From assembly GCF_027920805.1 (NCBI RefSeq), contig NZ_JANWOI010000004.1, positions 248,001-312,000 of the forward strand: 64,000 nt of DNA, given 5' to 3'. A program made the position numbers and the translations under genes. The DNA comes from Govania unica. Lineage in GTDB: Bacteria > Pseudomonadota > Alphaproteobacteria > Sphingomonadales > Govanellaceae. The notes beneath the pieces are model-generated. The model was not told the origin of the DNA and searched no databases. It worked only from the letters and a program-made list of their open reading frames with translations. Position 1 is the first letter of the stretch. Every line of letters begins with the position of its first letter. Shown here in pieces: positions 50,596 through 59,543 of the stretch.

Positions 50596-53106
50596 TTAGA
50601 AGCGCACGCGGAGACCGCCGTTCAGGCCATGCAGCGTCGCGCCGTCGCGCAGTTCCGCGTCATAATTGACATAAAGACGGAAGCTGCCGTGGAAGCCGAC
50701 TTCAAGGCCTGCGCCAAGCACTGCGGCGTCACGGCCGGGGGTGCTGCTGGCAACATTGAAGCTCTGGCCTTGCAGATGCGCAACCAGGCTGTCGATGGCG
50801 TTGAAGTCATGGGTCCAGTAAGCGCGGAGCTGCGGCACGATGACCGCGGTTTCCATTTCGAAGGCCTGGGTCAGGCGGAGGCCGATCTTGCTTTGGGCCA
50901 CCGTGTCGCTGAGACGATCGAGCTTGAGTGCGGTGGTGGCGCTGCCGATTTCGGTGACGGCATTGCGCTTGGCCTGATCCCAACGGAAGCCGACCACCGG
51001 TTCGGCGCTCAGGCTGCCGAAGCTGAGGCGGGTACCGGCCTGGGCGTCAAGCGCCCAGCTGTTCACCTTATCACGGCTGACGAGCTTGGTCGCGCCGGAT
51101 GACAGCAGAACCGCGCGTTCGGTGCGGTATTTGTCCCAGCTATGGGCAACGATGGCGTCAAGGAAATAACCGTCGGCGATATAGGACCCATAAACAAAGG
51201 CCTGGGTGCTGTTGACATCCGCTGAGCCCTGGCTTTCGGTGCTGACGTCGCCGTTGGTGGTGGCGGCGCCGACCCCGATGCGGAGCCCGGTGGCGAAGTC
51301 CTTGTCAAAGCCCATGGCCATGCCATTGGCGTCGAAATGATAGCCGTCGGCTGCGGCGTTCGCCTTGATGCGGTTGCGGTTACCGAGCGCTTCGACCCAG
51401 AAGTCGACGCCTTCGGCTTTGCGGTTACCGGCGAGGTGATGGAACACACCGTCACGGCCGGTGCGGCGGCCTTCGACACCGGCTGCGGCGACGTTCGCAT
51501 GAAGTTCACCGCTCAGCTGATGCAGGGCAGCCGCCATGCCGTTGCTGCCAAGGCCGTTCAGACCGGCGCGCAGGGCGATGCCCGTGTTGGCCGTGCGCAG
51601 GGCATCGACCACCGTTGCGGCCTCGCCGGTATTGGTCCGGCCGTAGCCGCTGGCGAAAGCTGCGTAGGAGGTCGGGGTGACGGCGAGGTTGATATAGGTC
51701 GCGCCGTAAAAGACTTCAAACTGTGATCCGGCGGCGAGACCGCTTGCGGGCTGGGTCAGGCTCTGGAACGTTCCGGTGACACCGCCCTGAGCTGCAACGA
51801 TCGTGAAATTCGTGCCGATTTCGGGCGTGTATGTGTTGGTGGCGCTGCCGGTGATGCCGCGCAGGATCGGATTGAGCGTGCCGGTTGCGGTGAAGCTGTG
51901 TCCAGCGCCGGTGACGAGGACGCGCGAATAATTGCCCGCGCCATTGGCGGTGCCGGTGCCGTCGATATCGATCTGAAGGACCGAGCCGCTCAACATCTCG
52001 ACACTGTCGGTGAAGGTCAGCGTGCCCGGGCTGTTGCCGGGGGCGAGGGTGCCGGAGACTTCAGTTCTGCCGTTGATGGTGCCGGAACCGCGCAATGTGC
52101 CGCCATTATCAACCCAGACATCGCCGTCGAACGTGGCGTTCATGGCCAGCGTGCCTTGTTCGACGCAGGCGCCGACGGCGTTCGAGCTGTCGCCGCGGAG
52201 ATCGAGCTTGCCTTCGCCGGTCTTGGTCATGCAGCCGTCGCCGGAGAGATGGCCCGTGATGACCGCATCGAAACCCGCGGTATCAAAGCTTGCGCCAGCG
52301 GCACCGATCGTGATGTCCTGGTTGAGGACGAAATCCGACGTGAACTCGATCTTTTTGCCGTTCACGACCAGGCTGCCGCCCGGCAGGGTATTGATGATGT
52401 CCCCGGCCTTGAGGCCGCTGGTATCACTCACCAGCTTTTCAAGTTCGGTGAGATCATCGCCGAACAGATAATAATAGGTGAAGCTGATGGTTTTTCCTGC
52501 CAGAAGATCGCCGAGGTTGAAGCCGAGACCCATGACATAATCGCCATCGCCGTCATTGTGGCCGGTCAGATAATCGGCGGGATCCTGGCTCCAATCTGCA
52601 CTTACCCCGGTATTGTGGGTGACGGCGTCATTCGTATACATCGCCAGCACATAGCCCTTGACCGAGCTCACCGCGGTCACGAGGTCTTTCGGATCGATGG
52701 TGGCCGTGCCGGTGCTGTTCGTCGTGAAGCCGGTATTGACGTCGGGGTCGATATGGCGGGCGAAGGCGACGCCGGTCAGATCCGACAAGGCCGAGATGGT
52801 GGTCGTGATCTTGACGGCCTTGCTGTTCTTGTCGAACGACAGATCGTTGGTGAGGGTGAAAAGATCGGCGGTCCCATCGTTATAGGTGCCGGTCCAGATG
52901 GCATGGCTTGTGGTGCCGGTGCTGGCATTGGTCACTGTGCCGAAAATATCTGGGGTGCTGTAGGGATAACTGCTGTTGTTGTTGATTTTGTTCATGCCAT
53001 TGAAGGATATGCCGAACCCTTCGAACGGTATGCCGGGCGTGAGATAGTCATCAGCGGGATCGAAGTTTCTCATTCCCGTCGTGTCATACAGAAGCCCGGG
53101 AGACAT
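50596..53106 (-). CDS. Autotransporter passenger and beta-barrel (lacking its signal peptide; likely disrupted)
   Basis: Open frame of 836 residues with a passenger and a C-terminal type V beta-barrel that would sit in the outer membrane. Residues about 290-385 are autotransporter-associated repeats (TKTGEGKLDLRGDSSNAVG, GTLAPGNSPGTLTF). The barrel covers about 560-836 and ends GLNGGLRVRF with the terminal Phe. The frame opens at ATG 53106 with MSPGLLYDTTGMRNF, but this is not a natural N-terminus: the same frame continues upstream through a single TAA (53146-53148) into a good signal peptide. Either a pseudogene, a sequencing error, or a read-through product. As written it cannot be secreted. 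Confidence 0.8.
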   Translation of the reverse strand: MSPGLLYDTTGMRNFDPADDYLTPGIPFEGFGISFNGMNKINNNSSYPYSTPDIFGTVTNASTGTTSHAIWTGTYNDGTADLFTLTNDLSFDKNSKAVKITTTISALSDLTGVAFARHIDPDVNTGFTTNSTGTATIDPKDLVTAVSSVKGYVLAMYTNDAVTHNTGVSADWSQDPADYLTGHNDGDGDYVMGLGFNLGDLLAGKTISFTYYYLFGDDLTELEKLVSDTSGLKAGDIINTLPGGSLVVNGKKIEFTSDFVLNQDITIGAAGASFDTAGFDAVITGHLSGDGCMTKTGEGKLDLRGDSSNAVGACVEQGTLAMNATFDGDVWVDNGGTLRGSGTINGRTEVSGTLAPGNSPGTLTFTDSVEMLSGSVLQIDIDGTGTANGAGNYSRVLVTGAGHSFTATGTLNPILRGITGSATNTYTPEIGTNFTIVAAQGGVTGTFQSLTQPASGLAAGSQFEVFYGATYINLAVTPTSYAAFASGYGRTNTGEAATVVDALRTANTGIALRAGLNGLGSNGMAAALHQLSGELHANVAAAGVEGRRTGRDGVFHHLAGNRKAEGVDFWVEALGNRNRIKANAAADGYHFDANGMAMGFDKDFATGLRIGVGAATTNGDVSTESQGSADVNSTQAFVYGSYIADGYFLDAIVAHSWDKYRTERAVLLSSGATKLVSRDKVNSWALDAQAGTRLSFGSLSAEPVVGFRWDQAKRNAVTEIGSATTALKLDRLSDTVAQSKIGLRLTQAFEMETAVIVPQLRAYWTHDFNAIDSLVAHLQGQSFNVASSTPGRDAAVLGAGLEVGFHGSFRLYVNYDAELRDGATLHGLNGGLRVRF

Positions 53107-53241
53107 ACTCCCCTGACCGAGCGTGCCGAAGTCATTGACCGAGAGTTAGATGTAATCGCCCTCAAGGATGAAGGCGACGTTGACGGGGGTGGCGTTCACA
53201 GCCTGGGCAGATGCAAACAGGGCGGCGGTACTGAGAAGCAA
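53107..53241 (-). pseudogene. Detached signal-peptide segment of the autotransporter
   Basis: In the same frame as the autotransporter ORF. Reading from the TTG at 53241 the frame gives LLLSTAALFASAQAVNA, a hydrophobic core ending in an Ala-x-Ala type cleavage site, then TPVNVAFILEGDYI, TAA stop, and LSVNDFGTLGQGS leading into the ORF. The frame extends back to a TAG at 53311-53313 and includes basic residues (KKRYY) but no ATG or GTG, so the original start codon also appears lost or is the TTG. The remaining gap to ilvE (53314-53465) holds the ilvE promoter region. Confidence 0.75.
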
Positions 53242-53465
53242 GGTTTTAAGCGATACTCGGGCATGCGTATGAATGCTCGCGTCAGGGTTGATGTAATATC
53301 GCTTCTTTATCTAGTGATACTTAAAAGTGCATTAATTCCTGGTGTTTGTGCAGGTGGACACAAAATTCATGCAAGGGCGTGGCGGAGAGGTTTTACGCCT
53401 GGAATATGGCTGTGGCGGCGGTTGGAGCGTCTTGGTATAAAGGAAAAAATTTTGGAGACGGCCTC

Positions 53466-54536
53466 ATGACCTCTTATAAAATTCATCCCGCTGTTGCTGA
53501 AGCCGTCAGGGGTTTTTCATGCCCCGCGTCACTTGGTTTCGGCGCCGTAACCGCGCCGGTGATGTATAGCGTCGAATATCGTAATGGCGCTTGGGGCCAG
53601 GGCGAGCTTCTGCCTTATGGCGATATCGCGGTGCCGCCCGGCTGCAAGGGCCTGCATTTCGCTGAACAGATTTTCGAAGGCATGAAGGCTTACCGATTCG
53701 AGGGCAAGGCACCGACCCTGTTCCGGCCGCGGGACAATTGGGCGCGCTTCGTGCGCTCGGCGGAACGTATGTGCATGGTGACGGTGCCCGAACATCTGTT
53801 CATGGATGGCATCGAGGCGGTGACGGGAGCCTGTGCCCCGCATATTCCGACCGCCAGCGGTCAGGCGCTATATTTGCGTCCCTTCGCCTTTGGACTTGAT
53901 CCGTCTTATACCATCAAGGCGTCGGACAATCTGCGCTTCATGGTGATCGGAAGCCCGGTCGAAGCCTATGCCACAGCGCCCATGCGGGTCATGATCGAAC
54001 GCCATGACGTGCGGGCCGCGCGCGGTGGCGTCGGTGTGGCCAAGACCGGCGGCAATTACGCGGCGTCGTTGCGATCGAGCACGCTGGCCATTGCCGGGGG
54101 CTATCATGTGTCGCTCTGGCTCGATCCCGAAACGCGCGGCAATATCGAGGAACTGTCGGGCATGAATGTTTTCGCGGTCATCGACGGCGTGCTTCATACC
54201 CCCGAGTTGAATGATTCGATCCTGCCCGGGATCACTCGTGATTCGCTGATCCGGCTCGCCCGGCACCGGGGGTATAAGCTGGTGGAGCGGGTCATGAATA
54301 TGGAAGCGCTGCTCGGCGATATCCGGGACGGGCGCTGTAGCGAGGTCTTCGCCTGCGGCACGGCGGCCATCGTCAATCCGATCGCACTGTTCGGCGAGGC
54401 GGATGGCCGGACGGTTCCCTTGCCAAGTGCGACGCCGGTAGCGTCCGAACTCCGTCAGGCGCTGCTCGACATTCAGGAAGGCCGCGGCAGCGACCCCTTC
54501 GGCTGGATTGTTGAAGTGCCGCCGCTCGCGCTTTAA
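53466..54536 (+). CDS. ilvE: Branched-chain amino acid aminotransferase
   Basis: PLP fold-type IV enzyme of 356 residues, of the larger type (BCAT II), that interconverts Leu, Ile and Val with their keto acids. The PLP lysine is K193 in GVGVAKTGGNYAASL; GLHFAEQIFEGMKAYRF and ELSGMNVFAVIDG are family blocks. ATG 53466 follows TTTTGGAGA. An extended -10 (TGGTATAAA, 53434-53441 or so) lies 25 bp upstream. In-frame sequence further upstream is not part of the gene. Confidence 0.93.
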   Translation: MTSYKIHPAVAEAVRGFSCPASLGFGAVTAPVMYSVEYRNGAWGQGELLPYGDIAVPPGCKGLHFAEQIFEGMKAYRFEGKAPTLFRPRDNWARFVRSAERMCMVTVPEHLFMDGIEAVTGACAPHIPTASGQALYLRPFAFGLDPSYTIKASDNLRFMVIGSPVEAYATAPMRVMIERHDVRAARGGVGVAKTGGNYAASLRSSTLAIAGGYHVSLWLDPETRGNIEELSGMNVFAVIDGVLHTPELNDSILPGITRDSLIRLARHRGYKLVERVMNMEALLGDIRDGRCSEVFACGTAAIVNPIALFGEADGRTVPLPSATPVASELRQALLDIQEGRGSDPFGWIVEVPPLAL

Positions 54537-54562
54537 GGATTGTTTTGGCGGAGCGAGCATGG

Positions 54563-54646
54563 ATTACCGGGTCAAGCCCGGTAATGACAATTTTCACATG
54601 GACTGCTCCACCATCTGTCATTGCCGGGCTTGACCCGGCAATCCAT
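54563..54646. repeat. Inverted pair of GGGTCAAGCCCGG repeats
   Basis: Two elements face each other between ilvE and uppP: GGATTACCGGGTCAAGCCCG to TAATGACA (54560-54589) and TGTCATTGCCGGGCTTGACC to GGCAATCCA (54616-54644). Not a gene; can act as a hairpin after ilvE. Confidence 0.82.
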
Positions 54647-54744
54647 TTTGGCCATCCGGGCCGGGACAAAGGGGCGACAGGGGGCCTGACTTCGGGTATA
54701 TCCTGTACTCCTTTTGGATGCAAAGCAGCGGGGTAAGTCGCAGC

Positions 54745-55548
54745 ATGAGTGGGGTATATTTTGACGCGGTTCTTCTCGGAATTATCGAGGCCGCGACCGA
54801 GTTTCTGCCGGTATCATCCACAGGGCATCTGCTACTGGCCGGGCATTTCCTGAATTTCGAGGGGCCGCAGGGCCGGGTGTTCGAAGTGGCGATCCAGCTT
54901 GGCGCCATTCTGGCTATTTGCGTGCTGTATTTTCAGCGCCTGTGGCATGTGCTTGTGACCCTGCCGTCGGACCCCGTCTCGCGCCATTTCGTGACGACGA
55001 TTCTGTTGGCTTTTCTGCCGGCGGCGGTGATCGGTGCGGCCTTTCATGGGGTCATCAAGGCATATTTGTTTTCGCCCTGGGTGGTCTGCTGGGCGCTGAT
55101 CCTTGGCGGTTTCGCCATTCTGGCTATCGAGCGCTTCCGGCCCGAGCCGTCGATCCGCAGCATTGACGAGGTCCGCCCGAAAACCGCAGTGGCCATTGGC
55201 TTTCTGCAATGCCTGGCGATGATTCCGGGGGTGTCGCGCTCAGGGGCGACCATTTTGGGTGCGCTCTGTCTTGGGGTCGAGCGTAAACAGGCGGCGGAAT
55301 TTTCGTTTTTCCTCGCCATTCCGACCATGTTCGGGGCCGTGGCCTTCGATCTTTATAAAAATCGCGGCTCGCTGACGTTCGATGACGGCGCGCTGATCGG
55401 GGTCGGTTTTGTCACCACCTTTGTGGTGGCTCTGGTGGTGGTGCGCTGGCTGGTGGGGTTCATCAGCCGTCACGGCTTCGGGCTTTTTGCCTGGTACCGG
55501 ATTATTCTCGGCGGTCTCGGTCTCGCGGCACTGGCGACATTTGGATGA
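54745..55548 (+). CDS. uppP: Undecaprenyl-diphosphatase
   Basis: Inner-membrane enzyme of 267 residues that recycles the C55 lipid carrier used for peptidoglycan and surface glycans. Motif 1 is AATEFLPVSSTGHLLLAG near the N-terminus, motif 2 is MIPGVSRSGATI. I start at ATG 54745 (MSGVYFDAV), which is closest to the usual length; ATG 54718 adds nine residues. Confidence 0.94.
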   Translation: MSGVYFDAVLLGIIEAATEFLPVSSTGHLLLAGHFLNFEGPQGRVFEVAIQLGAILAICVLYFQRLWHVLVTLPSDPVSRHFVTTILLAFLPAAVIGAAFHGVIKAYLFSPWVVCWALILGGFAILAIERFRPEPSIRSIDEVRPKTAVAIGFLQCLAMIPGVSRSGATILGALCLGVERKQAAEFSFFLAIPTMFGAVAFDLYKNRGSLTFDDGALIGVGFVTTFVVALVVVRWLVGFISRHGFGLFAWYRIILGGLGLAALATFG

Positions 55549-55554
55549 GATGCC

Positions 55555-55580
55555 GGTCCGGATGAGGGATCACCCGGACC
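55555..55580. terminator. Hairpin between convergent uppP and asmA-like genes
   Basis: GGTCCGG (55555-55561) and CCGGACC (55574-55580) form a 7-bp stem a few bases after the uppP stop. A second hairpin AAGGGCTTCA / TGAAGCCCTT (55596-55623) spans the stop of the opposing gene. Neither has a clear U run. Confidence 0.45.
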
Positions 55581-55602
55581 GACCATAGGTTTCAGAAGGG
55601 CT

Positions 55603-57633
55603 TCAGGGGAACTTGAAGCCCTTTAGCTTGTCCTTAAGGCTGCTGCCAACGCCATCGGTCTTGCCGGGGATCAGGCTTTTCAGCTGGTCGGCAGCACCGG
55701 ATTTCAAAAGATCTCCGGCCGAGGTCTTTTTGCCGAGGCAGAGCGACCCGAGCACCACGCAAGGATAAGGATCGGAGAGCGGGCCGGAGAGCCGCACCGT
55801 GCCACCGATGCCGGTATTGTCGACCGTGGCCTTGGCGAAGGAATGTACCGTGGCTTCATAGTCAAGCGTCTGCGGCGGCAGCATGATCTGGCCGTGGCCG
55901 GTCATTTTCAGCAAGGTGCGGTTGTTCACATAGGGGCCGATCAGTTGCAGATCGGGTTGGCTTACGGTGCCGTTGGCCGAGGACCAGGTGCCCTTGAGCG
56001 ACGAGAATTTGGTCGACTGATTGACTTCGCCCGCGCCGCCGAACATGGAGGCGATGCCCTTGATGGAGCCGGTCAGGTCGCCCGAGGTCAGGCCGGTCAA
56101 GAGGCCGGTGCCGCCGCCCTTGAAGCCATTGACCACCTTTTCGATGCTGGTGGCCACGGCGGCGATATCGACGCCCTTCAGGCTGCCGTCGGCGAAGGCG
56201 AAACTGCCATTGCCGTTGAGGGCCGAAATCATGGCCTTCTGATGCTTGCCGGAGGTGGTGACGGCGAGGTTGGTCGTGAGCGTGCCCGACAGCTTGTCAA
56301 AGTCCCCGGCGTCTTTCAGCAGCGGTTCGGCATTCACTTTGGACAGCTGGAAATTGGCGCTGATTGACGGCGTCGTGCCGCTGCCGTTCACGGTTACCGA
56401 GCCTTTACCGCTGCCGCCGTATAAGGCCATTTCCTGCAGATTGGCGTTGAGGATGCCGGCCTTCAGGTCAAGATGCAGGCTGCTTTGACCGATCTGGATC
56501 TTGCGATAGGTGAGCGATTTTGTCTTGAAGGCGAAATCGGCGTCGGCGGCCTTGAGGCCCGAGACGTCGATGGGCTCCTCGCTCCAGCCGGCCCATTTGC
56601 TTTCGGGTTCTTCGGGCGGTAGATAGGGGTTGAGGTCGAGCGCGTCGGCGGTCAGATTGCCGCTCAAGGCCAGACGCTCGCCGCCGGTTTTGACCGTGAG
56701 GGCCCCGGTGGCGTTGATCTTGTCGAACTGGATCGTGGCATTCTTGAAGGCATAGGCATCATTCGCAAGATCAAGGTCGCCCGAGAGTTTGAGCGGGCCG
56801 AAGCCGCTGCCCGGGGCCTCAAGCGGGTTGCCGGTCCAGGCCGCGAGTTTGCGCAGCGACGGCACATCGAGGGTGGCCTTGCCGATCAGGGCGAATTTTT
56901 CCGCCATGCGGCCCTGACCATCCACCGAGAAGTTGACCGGGGCGGCGCTGACCTTGGCGGTGAAATTTTCCTGCTGCCCCTCCATCAGTTTCTTGAGATT
57001 GGCGGCAGTGAGGGCGAGGTCGATTTTTTCCTTGTTCCAGACGAAATCGCCTTTGACGGCCAGCGGACCATCATATTTCGGCAGGTCGAGGCTGCTGTTG
57101 ATGGCGCTCAGTTCCTGATGGGTGCCGTCGCGGGCGTCGCTATAGGTGACTAGGCCGTCGCTCAGCTTGACCAGGCCGAGGGTGAGGTTCTGGAGCACTT
57201 CATCAAGGTTGCCGGCTTCGGTTTCAGGTTTTGTCTGATCTGGGGCGACGTCAAATTCCCAGTTGCCCTTGCCGGTCTTGTCGATGGCGAGATGGATCAC
57301 CGGCTTTACCAGCTCAAAGCCATCGACCTGAAGCTTGCCGGCAAATAGCGGCATCAGCTTGACGGCGATTTTGAGCGTTTCAAAACGGGCCATATCGGGC
57401 TCGGTCGCGCCCGGGACATTGGAGAAATGTACATCATCGGCCTTGAGCACGATCGATGGAAACAGCGACAGCTTGAGCGGGCCGTTGAGTGCGAGATCGC
57501 GGCCGGTGGCGGTTTTGACCTGGGCCGAGATTTCCTGCTTGTAACGCTCCACCGGGATCAGGAACGGGATCGCGACAATGGCGACCACCAGCAGGAGCAC
57601 AATGGCGCCGACGATCAACAGCAGTTTTTTCAT
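55603..57633 (-). CDS. AsmA-family membrane protein
   Basis: Protein of 676 residues with one N-terminal inner-membrane helix (LLLIVGAIVLLLVVAIVAI) and a large periplasmic part. The start KKLLLIVGAIVL followed by FLIPVERYKQEISAQVKTAT and GRDLALNGPLKLSLFPS is the AsmA domain; the C-terminal half resembles AsmA_2. Such proteins are thought to bridge lipids between membranes. ATG 57633 follows GGGGGAGCG. Substrate unknown. Confidence 0.9.
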   Translation of the reverse strand: MKKLLLIVGAIVLLLVVAIVAIPFLIPVERYKQEISAQVKTATGRDLALNGPLKLSLFPSIVLKADDVHFSNVPGATEPDMARFETLKIAVKLMPLFAGKLQVDGFELVKPVIHLAIDKTGKGNWEFDVAPDQTKPETEAGNLDEVLQNLTLGLVKLSDGLVTYSDARDGTHQELSAINSSLDLPKYDGPLAVKGDFVWNKEKIDLALTAANLKKLMEGQQENFTAKVSAAPVNFSVDGQGRMAEKFALIGKATLDVPSLRKLAAWTGNPLEAPGSGFGPLKLSGDLDLANDAYAFKNATIQFDKINATGALTVKTGGERLALSGNLTADALDLNPYLPPEEPESKWAGWSEEPIDVSGLKAADADFAFKTKSLTYRKIQIGQSSLHLDLKAGILNANLQEMALYGGSGKGSVTVNGSGTTPSISANFQLSKVNAEPLLKDAGDFDKLSGTLTTNLAVTTSGKHQKAMISALNGNGSFAFADGSLKGVDIAAVATSIEKVVNGFKGGGTGLLTGLTSGDLTGSIKGIASMFGGAGEVNQSTKFSSLKGTWSSANGTVSQPDLQLIGPYVNNRTLLKMTGHGQIMLPPQTLDYEATVHSFAKATVDNTGIGGTVRLSGPLSDPYPCVVLGSLCLGKKTSAGDLLKSGAADQLKSLIPGKTDGVGSSLKDKLKGFKFP

Positions 57634-57875
57634 GGGCTGACGCTCCCCCTAGGTGATGGCGAGACTGAAAGCAGACCCTAACCGGGCAAGCGCCCGGGGT
57701 CCTGGCCCCTCGCACAGGAAATTCTTTAAGTCTTCGAACAGTGTACCGAAATTTGCCGGGGGAGGCTACTGGTCTCGCCCGCAAAGGGGGCATCGCCAAT
57801 TGTGATCGCCATCATGCCCCTGTTGAGGGTATAACTCTGGCCATGTTTACAGTCTTGCAGCGGAAATATTCAGTC

Positions 57876-58745
57876 ATGCCGGTATCCACGCCCGATCTTG
57901 CGTTCGTGCTTACGCTGTCCTGTCCGAATCGTGTGGGCATTGTCTATGCGGTGTCGAAATTTCTGTTCGAGCGCGGTCTGAATATCACCGACAGCGCGCA
58001 ATATGACGACCTCTCCACCGGCCGGTTTTTCATGCGGGTGGCCTTTGCCGTGACCGACGCGCCGCACAGCCGGGATGAGCTTCAGGCCGCCTTCGCGACG
58101 GTGGCCGAGGGGTTGGATATGGTCTGGACGTTGCGTGACCGGGCGGTCAAGCCGCGAGTGATGATCCTGGTGTCGAAATTCGATCATTGCCTGATCGATC
58201 TGTTGTATCGCACCAGCATCGGGGAGCTCGATATGGAGATCCCGGCCATTGTCTCGAACCACCGCGATGCTTATCAGCTGGCGGCGGCCTATGACATTCC
58301 GTTCCACCATCTGCCGGTGAGCCGGGACAACAAGGAGGAGCAGGAAGACCGGCTTCTCGATCTCGCCCGGCGGGAGGCTGTGGATCTGATCGTGCTCGCG
58401 CGCTATATGCAGATCCTGTCGGACCGCATGTGTGCGTCACTGCCCTGTCCGGCGATCAATATTCATCATTCTTTCCTGCCGAGCTTCAAGGGCGCCATGC
58501 CCTATCATCAGGCGCACAAACGGGGCGTCAAACTGATTGGCGCCACCGCCCATTATGTGACGCCGGACCTTGATGAGGGGCCGATCATCGAACAGGATAT
58601 CGCGCGGGTGACCCATGCCATGACGCCCGAAGACCTCATTGCCGTCGGCCGCGACACGGAAAAGCTGGTGCTGGCCCGGGCGGTGCGGCTTCATATTGAA
58701 GACCGCATCCTGCCCAATGATCATAAGACCGTGGTGTTCCGGTAA
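57876..58745 (+). CDS. purU: Formyltetrahydrofolate deformylase
   Basis: Enzyme of about 289 residues that hydrolyses 10-formyl-THF to THF and formate. N-terminal ACT domain (LTLSCPNRVGIVYAVSKFLF) with the glycine-bearing loop intact; formyltransferase domain with NIHHSFLPSFKGAMPYHQAH and GATAHYVTPDLDEGPIIEQD, including the catalytic His and Asp. ATG 57876 or ATG 57843 may start it. A second, diverged copy lies at 61173. Confidence 0.93.
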   Translation: MPVSTPDLAFVLTLSCPNRVGIVYAVSKFLFERGLNITDSAQYDDLSTGRFFMRVAFAVTDAPHSRDELQAAFATVAEGLDMVWTLRDRAVKPRVMILVSKFDHCLIDLLYRTSIGELDMEIPAIVSNHRDAYQLAAAYDIPFHHLPVSRDNKEEQEDRLLDLARREAVDLIVLARYMQILSDRMCASLPCPAINIHHSFLPSFKGAMPYHQAHKRGVKLIGATAHYVTPDLDEGPIIEQDIARVTHAMTPEDLIAVGRDTEKLVLARAVRLHIEDRILPNDHKTVVFR

Positions 58746-58748
58746 GGC

Positions 58749-59135
58749 TCAGGCGCTCACTTCAAGCACGGTGAGGTTGCGGGTGCCGCCCATATGGTCG
58801 GCCCAGGTGATGCCCTGACCGGCGCGCATGCCGAGAAGGGCGGCGCCGATCGGAGTCAGCACGGAAATCTTGCCGGCGGAGGCATCCTGTTCACCCGGAA
58901 ACACCAGGGTGATGCTGCGCACGCGGCCATTGGCCTCGTCACGGTAGGTGACACTGCGGCCCATGGCGGCCACATCGTCCGGCAGTTTGCCCGGAGCGAC
59001 CAGCCGGGCGCGGTTCAGTTCGCGGTCGAGATAGTCAGCAACCGAGGGATCGAGGGTCTCTGTCGCCGCAACCAGTTCGGCTACGGCCTCGTGGTCGGTC
59101 ATCGACATGATCAGGGTGGGAAGGGACTTGGACAT
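58749..59135 (-). CDS. rnk: Nucleoside diphosphate kinase regulator-like protein (Rnk, GreA/GreB C-terminal fold)
   Basis: Cytoplasmic protein of 128 residues with a short helical N-terminus and a GreA/GreB-type FKBP-like C-terminal domain (VFPGEQDASAGKISVLTPIG, then ALLGMRAGQGI). Matches Rnk, which binds RNA polymerase and competes with Gre factors. GAGGA precedes ATG 59135. Convergent with purU across three bases. Confidence 0.88.
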   Translation of the reverse strand: MSKSLPTLIMSMTDHEAVAELVAATETLDPSVADYLDRELNRARLVAPGKLPDDVAAMGRSVTYRDEANGRVRSITLVFPGEQDASAGKISVLTPIGAALLGMRAGQGITWADHMGGTRNLTVLEVSA

Positions 59136-59543
59136 CGGTAATCCTCATGTAGGAAAAATCTGCTTTTTGAGGAGACCGTCGCCGCGCCGTGATCCGGGCG
59201 TTCGGCTGGACAGTCAACCGCAATAGCGGGAATAAAAACTTTGGGGTAAACCGCTTCCGGGCGGTCAAGGTATTATAAGATATAAAGTATTCTGATTGGA
59301 TATGACCCCGGACGGTCGAGAAAGGCTTGTGGCGTGCGACGTCCGGGGCTACTTGCTTGCTTGCAAGCAGCCTGCGTGATGCTGGAATCGCGTATACGTT
59401 TTAAATGTCCACATAGCCTGACCACCATATCATTGCCGTGTATTCTGTCAATCAGCCCAATCTAACGTTCAGGGCGGTTTGACGTGAATAGTGTTTGGTC
59501 AGGCTGGGGGCCGTCCGTATAGACGATATAGTTGCAATTGGTT
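59136..59543. other. Gene-free gap with inverted repeats before the TauE/SafE gene
   Basis: About 400 bp with no convincing ORF. It includes an AT-rich stretch TATTATAAGATATAAAG (59271-59287), a long stem CCCCGGAC...GTCCGGGG (arms about 59307-59314 and 59345-59352 with inner TCG/CGA pairing), and a 12-bp perfect palindrome TGCTTGCAAGCA (59357-59368 or so). This may be the control region of the exporter gene or divergent rnk promoter; I recognise no named riboswitch or operator. Confidence 0.45.

Noticed and set aside
53146-53148. In-frame stop as a recoded selenocysteine or pyrrolysine codon
   Set aside because: The codon is TAA, which is neither the Sec (TGA) nor Pyl (TAG) codon, and no recoding element is seen.
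51898-53469. 523-codon plus-strand frame opposite the autotransporter
   Set aside because: Composition is an antisense reading of repetitive passenger sequence; runs into the ilvE control region.
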